Made by a program: the position numbers and the translations under genes. A DNA stretch of 64,000 bases, taken from positions 744,001 through 808,000 of the forward strand of contig JAGUCH010000003.1 of the NCBI GenBank assembly GCA_019096065.1, read 5' to 3'. The DNA is from Paracyclopina nana. Taxonomy: Eukaryota > Arthropoda > Copepoda > Cyclopoida > Cyclopettidae. Positions 1 to 9,031 of the stretch are shown in pieces; the first letter of the stretch is position 1; every line of letters begins with the position of its first letter. The notes under the pieces were generated by a model. It had not been told where the DNA came from, did no database searches, and was given only the letters and a program-made list of their open reading frames with translations.

Positions 1-102
1 TTTTGACTCTTTTCATTGCCTAGAAGTCAACCCAATTAGAATTTGAAAATTGGTGGTTTAATGAGAATTCGGGCGATTTGGCGGATTTTCTTGTGCGCCA
101 GC
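1..102. repeat. Dispersed repeat fragment
   Basis: This segment matches bases about 28395-28500 in the same orientation, sharing GCCTAGAAGTCA and then a diverged run to the TGCGCG/TGTGCG region. It is interrupted on its right by the TIR element that starts near 103. No coding sequence is visible. Confidence 0.55.
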
Positions 103-657
103 AATTGGGCTTTGCTCACGGTGTAGTTACATTTTTCCGAATAAGGTAAAAAAGATGGCATTAGGAGTAACCTCCGATTCTATTTCGGCGTCCTTTCAAC
201 TAGTTTGTCGCATAATCGTTATCATTTGGCTTTTTGACTTTTCAAAACAAAATATTTGGCGTTCTGGTAAAAAAACAAGAGATTTTCTGCCTTTTCCGGA
301 AAGCTCCTCTGTGCATTAAGCTTGCTTTTCTTGGGCAAATTGTCCTGCAAAGCACACAATTATTACTCAATGTGCCCATAAAATGGCAACAAAACTGGAT
401 TAAATCTTACTTTTAAAAAAATAGAAGACTGAAATATTAGTGAATTAGTTGAAATATACCATATCTGTTGACTTTAATGATTGGTCGGAGGTTCAATTTT
501 TTAGATCGGGGCTAGCAGCGGAGCAGGTGCAAACAGAAACAGATCGAAATTCAATTTTCAGCCCGCTTAGCCTACGCTGTCATTAGCTGTGCTATCATTA
601 GCTCCTCCTAGCGGCAAAAATTATTGCTACCAGAGCCTCCGTAAGCAAAGCCCAATT
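103..657. mobile_element. TIR element (MITE-like), copy 1
   Basis: The left end reads AATTGGGCTTTGCTCACGG and the right end is its inverse, CCGTAAGCAAAGCCCAATT. A second copy lies at about 26455-27010 in the opposite orientation, with matching interior (for example the GATCGGGGCTAG segment). No transposase ORF is present, so this is a non-autonomous element about 555 bp long. The target duplication is not clear: the flanks TGCGCCAG and TGGCCAG are only similar. The superfamily cannot be assigned. Confidence 0.75.
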
Positions 658-1219
658 TGGCCAGGAGAACACGCTCCAGGTGTGTTGAAGCATCTGGCCG
701 ATCATCATTTGGGCTTGATCAACTTGGTGCGACAGCGAGAAAAGTTGCTTGCTGAGTTCAACGAGGAGCCGCCCAAGTTCGAGAATTGCCAATTACCTTG
801 TGGCTTACCATGAGCACTTTGAGCCCATCTTGGCCCACCTGTATCAGATAAGAAATGAGCACCTTCTGAGTGACCTCACCCAAGTTGGCCAACTTATTAG
901 CCCTGATTTGAAAGAGGAGTTGCTTAGGCATGCACTCAGGAATGAGGTCGATCAAGACATGCCGGGCCTTCCACTGTCCTGCAAAGCCCTCATCACTGAG
1001 GGTGGCTTTAAAATTGTCTACTCAAGGGATACAAGGCCGATTGCTGCAATTGTCCAGCTTGGTACTGAAGATCAGTTAACCGACCTCCTCATTCATGAAG
1101 CTACCATGGAGCACCACATGATTGAGGATTGTACTGAGAAGAAGCACACTACTTTCACGGAGGCTGTGCAAATCAGCAGAAGGATGGGCTACAAGCGCAT
1201 GGACAATAGGGAACCGTAA
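658..1219 (+). pseudogene. tRNase Z long form (ELAC2) pseudogene fragment
   Basis: Translation shows a run like the metallo-beta-lactamase motif of ELAC2 (HLADHHLGL, then a QRE segment). A frame change near 780-800 follows, and then a region ending in LLIHEATMEHHM and EKKHTT, which corresponds to the HEAT motif and following helix of tRNase Z. The segment YSRDTRP stands where the family has YSGDT. ELAC2 removes tRNA 3' trailers using zinc. Here the frame is broken, residues seem to be missing between the two blocks, and the ORF stops before the conserved HFSQRY motif. No introns are seen across the region, so a retrocopy is possible. The TIR element abuts its 5' side. I read it as non-functional. 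Confidence 0.72.
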
Positions 1220-1785
1220 ATCGTACCATATTTATCCTACCGGCAAGCTCATAAGATTTCAGACGGCTGATTGCTGACTTCGTAGCGCCGTCTGAATGAG
1301 CAAAATGCCTTATTTTCTTGATTATTTTTCGTAAGGTATAATTTTTACAAGCTTAAGTAGCGTCTAAGATTCAAATTGACCAATTATATTTACATCTCAC
1401 TATATTTAGAGAGCTATCTTTCCTGAAATTCCATCTTTTCCTCAAATTACAGGCTGGCCTTTGGGCTGGCTTACGGGCAAGCTAGAACACTAATTAAAAG
1501 TGTATCCAGATTGACCCATTTTATTAAAGTGGCGTTTTTGTACGAGGGAGCTGGCTCTTTTTGACTTTTTAATATAGTTCACATCTGGCAGTTCATTTGT
1601 TAAACGTGTCAACTACGCGCGCGCACTGATGACGTCAAGCCGTCTGAACTCAGTGCCATCTAGTGCAGTCAGCTTGACTTCGGGTTCCTATGCAGTCAAT
1701 GCTCAGCTCGACAGTTATTATTCTCTGGCTCCCACGCTCCAGAAGCACAAACTTTCTGATTGAGAAACTTATTAAAAAGTGAGGA
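1220..1785. other. Intergenic, no gene seen
   Basis: AT-rich sequence between the ELAC2 fragment and the 3' end of DTWD1. No ORF with family resemblance and no clear repeat was found. Confidence 0.5.
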
Positions 1786-3181
1786 TTAGGTGTAGACTTG
1801 CTGAACCATCGAGTGCAGCATCTTGAAGAAGAAGAGAAGGTTGTCATAATTTCCCTCGTATTCGCGTCTCAGCACTCTCAAGTGGAAGTCCCTTGTGAAC
1901 ATGTAAATTGCCTGAAAAAATGCTGCTGCTGCTGATTGTCTTATGATTAGAGGACTAAATACAATTTACCTCTATGGTGGCCAGGCTCGAATCTTGGTGT
2001 CCTGTTTGGTACCTCCAAAAGAGCGTCTTGGCGCCATCACCGAGTGCTATCCTTGGTAGGCTTGCAACTGCAGGCAGTCTTAGAATCTGCCGAGCCTGTT
2101 TCCATGTGGCGTCAATGAACACTGCTCTGGTGGTGGAACGGAAACGGTGGGGAAAGGCTGCGTGAGCAGTGGAGGTAGCCTGCGGATCGGGGTAGACAAG
2201 CACCACGTCCTCTAGCTGGCTGTAGTCAGGCGGCTGGTCCCGAGGGAGGTCGTAAATTGTCACGCTTTCAGGGGCAATGATCTTGGCATGGACACCAGTG
2301 CTCTGACAACAAAAAAGAAAGTAATAGTGATGGAACGAGCCGGAAATTTTCAGCTTGATATAGCTTCAAGCTTTTTGAAAAGTGTTCGAGCGATCCCAAG
2401 CTTTTGAAAATTATTATCAAGCTTTTTCAAGCTCAAAATTTCACATTTCAAGCTTTTTTCAAGCTTTTCACTTTTTTAGTATTTTAACATAAAAAAGGGC
2501 GATTAGTCACCAGATTTGAAAAAATTACTCAAAAAGCGCAATAAATGACAGACGTAGCTTTAACTTAGAATTAAGCACTTCACTCCCTCAAGTAATTGCT
2601 AATTTTGAAATCAGCCCTTTTTTGTTTTGATTGAAAATGGATAAAGTGTTGAAATTTTGCGGTGTCAAGCTTTTTCAAGCTTTGCATTTTTTGGGTTTCA
2701 AGCTTTTTCAACCCTTTCCAAATTTGGTTCGAGCGATCCCAAGCTGTTTGCTTATGTAGCTCAAGCTGGGTTTTAGCTTCAAGCTTTCAAGCCAAGCTGA
2801 AACTAGTTCCATCACCAGAAATTAAGGAATAGACATGACGCCACTCGGCGCGCTCACTTTGGAGTCGAGCTCCTTGACGTGCTTGAGGATGTCCACTCGG
2901 AGGGGCAGGGTGCAGTGGGGCACCCGCTTCTGGGGCAGGGGCAGCCGACACTTGTAGCAGAAGTACATAAAGTATCCGCCACAGCTGACGCATTCGCTGC
3001 GCTCGCGGCTCGAGGCCTTGAAATCTTCGGGGCTCTGCGTGAGCTTCACGTGGCTGAGGTAGCTGTCCTCAGACGGCCTCAGGGCAACCTTTCTCGTCAC
3101 GCCCTTGGCCATGCCTCTCTCGCGAGGTTTTGCAATGTCCACGGCCAGCAGGTTGGCCTCCGTCGCTGACAGCCACTCCAT
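1786..3181 (-). CDS. DTWD1: DTWD1, tRNA-uridine aminocarboxypropyltransferase
   Basis: Three exons on the minus strand: 2858-3181, 1970-2302 and 1786-1911, all with GT-AG junctions, giving about 260 aa (human DTWD1 is about 300). The family transfers the 3-amino-3-carboxypropyl group of SAM to a tRNA uridine (acp3U20 in humans). Exon 1 carries the CVSCGG...CYKC zinc-binding-like cysteines and a PLRVDILKH strand. Exon 2 has STGVHAK, then FIDATWKQA, the DTW signature (DATW here), and FWRYQTGH followed by LATIE. Exon 3 continues AIYMFTRDFH and NYDNLLFFF, as in DTWD1. The start was taken at the first ATG of exon 1. The ATG lies about 150 bp from a 9-bp minisatellite. The first intron (555 bp) holds a small TIR repeat. 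Confidence 0.93.
2326..2816. repeat. Intronic TIR repeat rich in CAAGCTTTTT
   Basis: Ends are inverted (GTGATGGAAC at the left and GTTCCATCAC at the right, each followed inward by TTTCAGCTTG-like sequence). The interior repeats CAAGCTTTTT many times. It fills most of the first DTWD1 intron. No ORF; MITE-like. Confidence 0.6.
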
Positions 3182-3327
3182 CCTCGGCTTTGTTGGGATT
3201 TGTTTACATTTTCAGACACAGCGACGTTCAAAGCAACGCAGGGAAGCAAAGTAGCGAGCACACTGAGAAACATTGGCTAAGACTGGATACCCAGCCAACA
3301 AATGCAAGCAAAACTTAAGCAACCGAG

Positions 3328-4341
3328 AACAATGAGATCTCTGTGAACGTTGCGAGCTATGCGAACATTGCGAACAATGCGAACAATGCGAACATAGCGA
3401 ACAATGCGAACATTGCGAACAACGCGAACAACGCGAACAATGCGAACATTGCGAACATTGCGAACAATGAGATCTCTGTGAACGTTGCGAACAATGCGAA
3501 CATTGCGAACATTGCGAACATTGCGAACAATGCGAACATTGCGAACAATGCGAACAAAGCGAACATTGCAAACATTGCGAACAATGCGAACAATGCGAAC
3601 ATTGCGAACAATGCGAACAATGCGAACATTGCGAACATTGCGAACAATGCGAACATTGTGAACATTGCGAACAATGCGAACTTTGCGAACAATGCGAACA
3701 ATGCGAACATTGCGAACATTGCGAACAATGCGAACATTGCGAACATTGCGAACATTGAGAACAATGCGAACAATGCGTACATTGCGAACATTGCGAACAA
3801 TGCGAACATTGTGAACATTGCGAACAATGCGAACATTGCGAACATTGCGAACATTGCGAACATTGCGAACATTGCGAACAATGCGAACATTGCGAACATT
3901 GCGAACAATGCGAACATTGCAAACATTGCGAACAATGCGAACAATGCGAACAATGCGAACATTGCGAACATTGCGAACATTGCGAACTATGCGAACATTG
4001 CGAACATTGCGAACATTGCGAACAATGCGAACATTGCAAACATTGCGAACATTGCGAACATTGCGAACAATGCGAACAATGCAAACATTGCGAACATTGC
4101 GAACATTGCGAACAATGCGAACATTGTGAACATTGCGAACAATGCGAACATTGCGAACAATGCGAACAATGCGAACATTGCGAACATTGCGAACAATGCG
4201 AACATTGCGAACATTGCGAACATTGCGAACAATGCGAACAATGCGAACATTGCGAACATTGCGAACAATGCGAACATTGTGAACATTGCGAACAATGCGA
4301 ACATTGCGAACATTGCGAACATTGCGAACAATGCGAACAAT
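3328..4341. repeat. 9-bp minisatellite (GCGAACAWT)n
   Basis: About 110 head-to-tail copies of a 9-bp unit, mainly GCGAACATT or GCGAACAAT, with rare GTGAACATT, GCAAACATT and GAGATCTCTG variants. The 9-bp period keeps several frames on both strands open, giving long low-complexity ORFs that are not genes. Marker variants recur at fixed spacing: GTGAAC at 3658 and 3811 and at 4126 and 4279 (153 bp, 17 units, each), which shows a higher-order repeat. It sits just upstream of DTWD1. Confidence 0.97.
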
Positions 4342-4544
4342 TTTACGTGCCCCAGCTCAAAATATACAATTTTATATTCTGTAATACGATTTTTGAGTGT
4401 TTTAATGAAGTTACCGGGCCGCCCCGTGCCCTAGAAAATGCTGCTCGGTTTTTATGCTATGTAACACTGGCTCTCATCAGCTAGCATCCAGTGGATTGAG
4501 AGCAATAAAAGAGACTTTAAAAATACAATTTTTGTGAGTAGCAC

Positions 4545-4606
4545 CTATGGCCTAGTGGTCAGAGCACTTGGCTCTTGATTCCTCAGTCTAGGGTTCATAC
4601 CCCAGT
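4545..4606 (+). repeat. tRNA-like sequence (SINE head?)
   Basis: TGGCCTAGTGGTCAGAGCA resembles a pol III A box and GGGTTCATACCCC a B box, about 35 bp apart. It lies inside a repeat block with a diverged relative near 23945-24005, so it is more likely a SINE head or tRNA relic than a working tRNA gene. Confidence 0.45.
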
Positions 4607-4682
4607 AATTCCTAAATTTTTTTGGTTTCTTTATCTGGCTTAATTATGTTTAAGTCCTATATGTAGCTTTCAATTTCATGGT

Positions 4683-4750
4683 GTTTCCATAGCTCAGTGG
4701 TTAGAGTATTGGAATGCTGATCCAACTGGCTGAGATTCAAATCTTGGACA
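4683..4750 (+). repeat. tRNA-like sequence (SINE head?)
   Basis: TAGCTCAGTGGTTAGAG matches an A box. A 5-bp anticodon-like stem TTGGA/TCCAA encloses the loop ATGCTGA, and a weak B box follows. A second copy is at about 24067-24132. The T arm does not pair well, so I treat it as repeat-borne. Confidence 0.5.
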
Positions 4751-5021
4751 ATTCTCTCTTTATCTTCAATATGAGGGGCATTAAACTACTTAAAATCCCT
4801 CGAATTTGATTCCAGGGCCGTTAAGTATTTAATATCCCTCAAATTGCTTAGAAAGAACTGGGATATAAAAGAGCTGAGTTGGATCGGTAAACTGAATTAT
4901 AACACGAAGAAATCGTATTACAGTATATAAAATACTTTATAATGTGTGTCACTTGATAAAGTAAAACGTCAGAGCTTTTATGCATGTGTAGTTATATGAA
5001 CTGAGACGAATTGGTAAACTG

Positions 5022-5341
5022 AACTAGGTAAAGGCGTCCATAAATGGACAGCGGAGGGCGGGCCTACGGACATTTGTGATACTAGTCCCTGATTTTAATG
5101 AGAAATGTTAAACACACTGGTAACTAGAAGTTGCAAGAGTGTAGCTATTTTATATTGCATTGATAGAAATTCTTGATCTGAGCAAGAACAATATAATATG
5201 CTGCTGATAAAATGCAAATTGTCATGAAAGTTGTGCCAGGAACAATGAATTTTGTGGAACCAAGAACACTGCACTTAATAACTTACACTAGGTGATTGCC
5301 AAATTAGTATGATATATTGGTGCCTTTATTTTACAGGACTT
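5022..5341. repeat. 320-bp dispersed repeat, copy 1
   Basis: Starts AACTAGGTAAAGGCGTCC and is nearly identical to 22561-22883 in direct orientation. It contains GGAGGGCGGGCC, a string shared with the SINE-like repeats at 16.5 and 26.1 kb. No ORF and no inverted termini. Confidence 0.85.
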
Positions 5342-6060
5342 ACAGGTAATTGGCCAAAGCAATTACATGGTATATATTGAAAAAAATTAGAGGTAGATTT
5401 TGTTACCCTTTTTTCCGGCATTATTAATTACCCTACTTGTAGTGCACAAGGTATGGTCTATCATTACAGTAGTACCAAGTATTATCTTACTTGAAGGACC
5501 TGGTAAGGTCAGTCGCAGGGGTAGGGCTAGGTACAGTGTACTTTGTTTGGAAAATGTGCGGTTCCCTGTCTTAGGAAGAGCAAAAGTGAAAAAAAAGTAA
5601 TTGTTTTATTGGCTAATTTGTGTTTGTGCCTATGTAGAAAAATAGGTATAATTAGCAATGTTGACTGACTAGAGTGTGAAGTATTTAAGTCGGATTTTTA
5701 AATGGGAAAACTCGAGCACAGCTTTACTAGCCCAAGCCTGCAAGAGCTGTAATTGTACGAGTGTCCTGTAATAGCATTCAATTTTTATTAAGTTTCCATA
5801 GCATGCTCATCCAACTGTGCCCACTCCCAAAAATGTGTTCCATGAAAAAACAATCATTGCTGCATTCACCTCAGAGGCCTTTGGCCATTAGGCTGAATGT
5901 AGATTTGATCCCATAGAGAAATCTCACCAACTTAGCCTTTGCACATAATTTTATAGATGTAAAGGCAATTCCAAACTGTTGCTCAACTTGTTCTATGAAT
6001 TAAAATGCTCAAAGTTGAATTTGATGTGTAATGTTTAGATGGTGTGAACTTTTTATGTTG
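5342..6060. repeat. Diverged SINE-body and other repeat fragments
   Basis: 5700-5770 (AGCACAGCTTTACTAGCCC) recurs near 23695 and 25655. 5810-6020, with CAGAGGCCTTTGGCCATTAGG, is a diverged copy of the body found at 16270-16395 and 25835-25955. No gene seen. Confidence 0.6.
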
Positions 6061-6251
6061 AATTAAGTCGTTTTAAGTCAGACACACCAAGTTACTTTAG
6101 GTTAGACAACGTCTATGCTTTGGTGTAGTTGTTGTTGTAATGTTGGATTTTGTTATAAAGTCAAGATATTTTAATTTAGACACCCTTGCATAGTACTTTT
6201 AGGTTAGGCACATTCTTATGACTGGTTTACTTAAGGTTAGACACCTTTTGG
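6060..6251. repeat. TTAGACACC repeat family (about 57-bp unit)
   Basis: Degenerate tandem units carry TTTTAGGTTAGACACCTTTTGG and a second TTAGACACACCAAGACG half. Related blocks lie at 14331-15000 and, inverted, at 15450-15610. This older array was the target of the foldback element that begins at 6252. Confidence 0.7.
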
Positions 6252-6754
6252 CGGCTCTACTGGTTAAAGGCTAAACGGTAAAAGGCAATTTGGTGTAAGG
6301 CTAATTGGTTAAAGGCTAAATGGTGAAAGACTAATTGGCCAAAGGCTAGATAGGAGAAAGGCTACCAAAAAGTAAAGGCTAAATTGATAATAATACAAGT
6401 GTACAAAAACATTGAATGACATCTATTTTGATCATTGAAGTTCCAGCATTGAAAATAAGCTAGGTCCTAGCAAGTATGTTCGCTCATCTGCATAATACTT
6501 TGATGGTTAATTGAAATATATGCACTAAACTAATCTTTTTAATGTCTGGATTCAGTAATATCCCAAAAGAAAGCTCTTTCAAACAGCCAGAAGTTTTGTA
6601 ATTCTTAAGTAGAAAGTCAGGATTGCTCAGTAGAGATGGCCCTGGTCAAGCTAGCGTGCATGCTCAGCTTCATATAAGTGGTTACCTGTTCTTTAAATAC
6701 TTCACTGATTTGGAAAGGAAAATTTAGGGAAGTTCCATGGTGACTAAAGGATCA

Positions 6755-7040
6755 TGTTGTATCACGTTGAAGCATACTTCCCTATATTGACTCTCACGTG
6801 TAACCTACATAGCTAGATACTCCCCTCTCGCGCGTGCATGCATTCATTCTTTCTGTCTCGCTTAAGCTTGCACTGAATTACACTCAGTACACATCTCGTA
6901 TCAACGTGGATACGTTCGCCTCGATCTGGTAAATCTCGGCGTAGTAGTGCTCACGGTTTCCTGGTACAAGACCAGGGATCCAACCGGCGTAGCGCGAGTA
7001 GGAGGGCCTGAAGGGTCACCCACGAGGTCGGGACCAACCA
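6755..7040 (+). repeat. 5' LTR of the Gypsy element
   Basis: Begins TGTTGTATCACG and ends GGACCAACCA. Identical to the 3' LTR except for 7 substitutions, six of them in the last 75 bases. Confidence 0.96.
6884..6918 (+). promoter_or_regulatory. Candidate initiator plus DPE in the LTR
   Basis: TCAGTAC at 6884 matches the arthropod initiator. Counting its A (6886) as +1, the bases at +28 to +32 read CGTTC, close to the downstream promoter element. No TATA box stands at -30. The same bases occur in the 3' LTR apart from one nearby difference. Inference only. Confidence 0.4.
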
Positions 7041-7057
7041 TGGCGTCAGTTCTCAGT
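7041..7057 (+). other. Candidate primer binding site
   Basis: TGGCGTCAGTTCTCAG follows the 5' LTR with no gap. TGG complements a tRNA CCA end. I could not match the rest to a particular tRNA. Confidence 0.55.
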
Positions 7058-7098
7058 CTCTTTGCATAAGAGGCCCTTTCCTAGAAGAGGGAAGGTTT

Positions 7099-7249
7099 GA
7101 GAAGCAGCCGAAGAAGGTTAGTGAGTGGAAAATTTCCGCCACCCTTGGCAGCATCACGACAACAAAGTGTGAGAGGCAGCCGGAGAAGGTTTCGTGAGTG
7201 GAATTGCGAAAGTTCCGCCACCCTTGGCAGCATCACAACAAAAAAGTGT
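7099..7249 (+). repeat. Duplicated leader segment
   Basis: Two direct copies (7099-7170 and 7171-7249) of a segment with GAGAAGCAGCC, GAGTGGAA and CCGCCACCCTTGGCAGCATC. It lies between the PBS and Gag, where packaging and dimerisation signals usually sit. The first copy contains AAGAAGGTTAGT, a donor-like string. Confidence 0.75.
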
Positions 7250-7263
7250 CAACAAAAGTGTCC

Positions 7264-8786
7264 ATGAGCCAGGACTCAATTAAAAGTGCTGGCGAAGAAG
7301 AGTGGCATACTGCAGATCAGAACGTATTTGCAGCACTTCAAAGGCAAGTGAAAGCCTTAGAAGAAGCCAAAGAAGAAGCGGAGGGCCCCGAAGATACGCT
7401 TTTGGCAGCCACAAATAGTGACGAGGACACATTTGACACAAGTGTGGTCAGAGCAAATTTAGCGATGACCGAGAAGGAGATTCCAACTGACTTGCAATTG
7501 GCAATCGGAAAGCTTTCGAAGCCAGAGGTGCAGAGCACTCGAGGACCTCACCAAACAAATACATAGTCTCAATGGACACAAGAGTTGGTTGTCCAGGTAC
7601 ATGAATGCCGGAGAGAAGCTATGCGAGGCCCTGGAAAAGCAGAAGGATATTTCAGTTTCAGAGGCAAAAGAGCTCCAGAAGCTGAAACAAAAGTTGGTCG
7701 ACCAGGAGAATAGCATCATGCAGATTTTAAATAACCTGCGGACCTGAGTCACTCAAGCTGACAAGGTCAAGGAGATGTTCGAGAGAAAGGATGCCCTGGA
7801 CTTGAAAGCACTGGCAATCACAGGCCGGTACGAAAAGGCCAACCCAACTGCCATATCGGCATCAAATGCACCGGCATCAGAGGACAGAAAAATTGTCAAG
7901 CCGGATGCAAATTTGAAGCCGAAAACGCTGAAGACTGGTGCTACAGCCATTGAGCTGCAGGTTTTTTGAGGACTTGGAAGACCTATGTTCAAGAGTCGGA
8001 GATCCAGAAGAATTCCATTCATGCCCAGCACACCTACAGCCTGGTATTATTTGATGCCAATCTTTCAGCCAAGATTTCAGCAAAGTTGAGTGCGGAATCG
8101 CCCTTTTCATACAAGATGAAAATGTGTGGGCACTCCTTGGATCCTTTCAATGGAGAGGATCGTAGTAAACGTTCCAGTTCCAGCTGGCGTTTCCATTGTC
8201 TAAGAGAAGACTGGAGTGCTTTCGTCACAAAAGTACAAACCCAAGCGAGCTGCATGGAACGAGTTGGGCTGCATTTGAGCTGAAATGCAAAGCAGCCGAG
8301 TTCGAGAGCATGGACATAGAGACGGTAATGAAGTACCTCTATATGAGCTCTCTAGCTAATAAAGCCTTACGGAAAGAGCTTATCAAGGCCGACAACTTAG
8401 CTGGCGGCAAAGCAACGATGGATGAGCTCAAATCGGCTGGCAATATGTATGATGTTAATACAGCCACCGAAGAGGGTTACGAGAACCCTACCGTGAAGAA
8501 GGCTGGGCCTACTGCTTATCGCAAGAAAAAGGCCATGGGCTCGAATGCTGGGGCTGAGGCCGCAGGTTCAAGCCAGAAGAAGAAGCATGGAGGTTGCTTT
8601 GAATGCGGAAGTAAAGAGCACCTCCGACCAAATTGTCCGAAGGCACCAACCTGTCAATTTTGCAAGAAGAAGGGTCATGGGGCGGACAAATGCTTCAAGA
8701 AGAAAGGCAAGTGGCGAGGTGGCGAGAAGAAGCGAGCAGGAACCCGACGAAAGCCATTAAAAAATTCACAGTTAAGTTGCCTTTGA
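7264..8786 (+). pseudogene. Gag, frameshifted, with two zinc knuckles
   Basis: Starts MSQDSIKSAGEEEW and runs through a glutamate-rich helical region. The frame is lost near 7535, a TGA lies at 7745-7747, an extra T in the T-run at 7962-7967 shifts it again, and another change occurs around 8200. The last part (to 8786) is open and ends in two CX2CX4HX4C knuckles, CFECGSKEHLRPNC and CQFCKKKGHGADKC, followed by a basic tail. This is the capsid/nucleocapsid protein. The start at 7264 was chosen because the upstream in-frame stretch is leader sequence. Confidence 0.85.
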
Positions 8787-9031
8787 GTTTTGATTTTTCT
8801 AGCACGTTGGAGTGTAAAAACGCTATTGCTTGCAATGAGGCAATACGCATTATGAAAAATCAAAGATAGATACTCTCTGCCGTTCATTTTGCAGAGTCGC
8901 ATCAAGAGGATGGAGGAAGATGACGGAGGGGCAGGGGTTATCAAGATGGCGAAGACCAAGAGCAGAAAAAAGAAGGAGATGCAGCAGAAGATCTCCAAGG
9001 CAGTGAGCGGGCTAAGCCTCATGCCTACCCA

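Larger units (their letters stand above)
4342..5021. repeat. Dispersed repeat block with tRNA-like pieces
   Basis: The start (GCCCCAGCTCAAAATATAC) also occurs at 23797, and order and content are shared with 23790-24310. The stretch 4800-5021 has an inverted relative at about 24960-25055. No coding sequence. Confidence 0.7.

Noticed and set aside
3212-4434. Long ORFs (363, 290, 207 and 117 aa) over the minisatellite
   Set aside because: All are translations of one 9-bp repeat in different frames, with no start context and no domain.
4545-4750. Two genuine tRNA genes
   Set aside because: A and B boxes are present, but arms pair poorly and both pieces recur inside a dispersed repeat.
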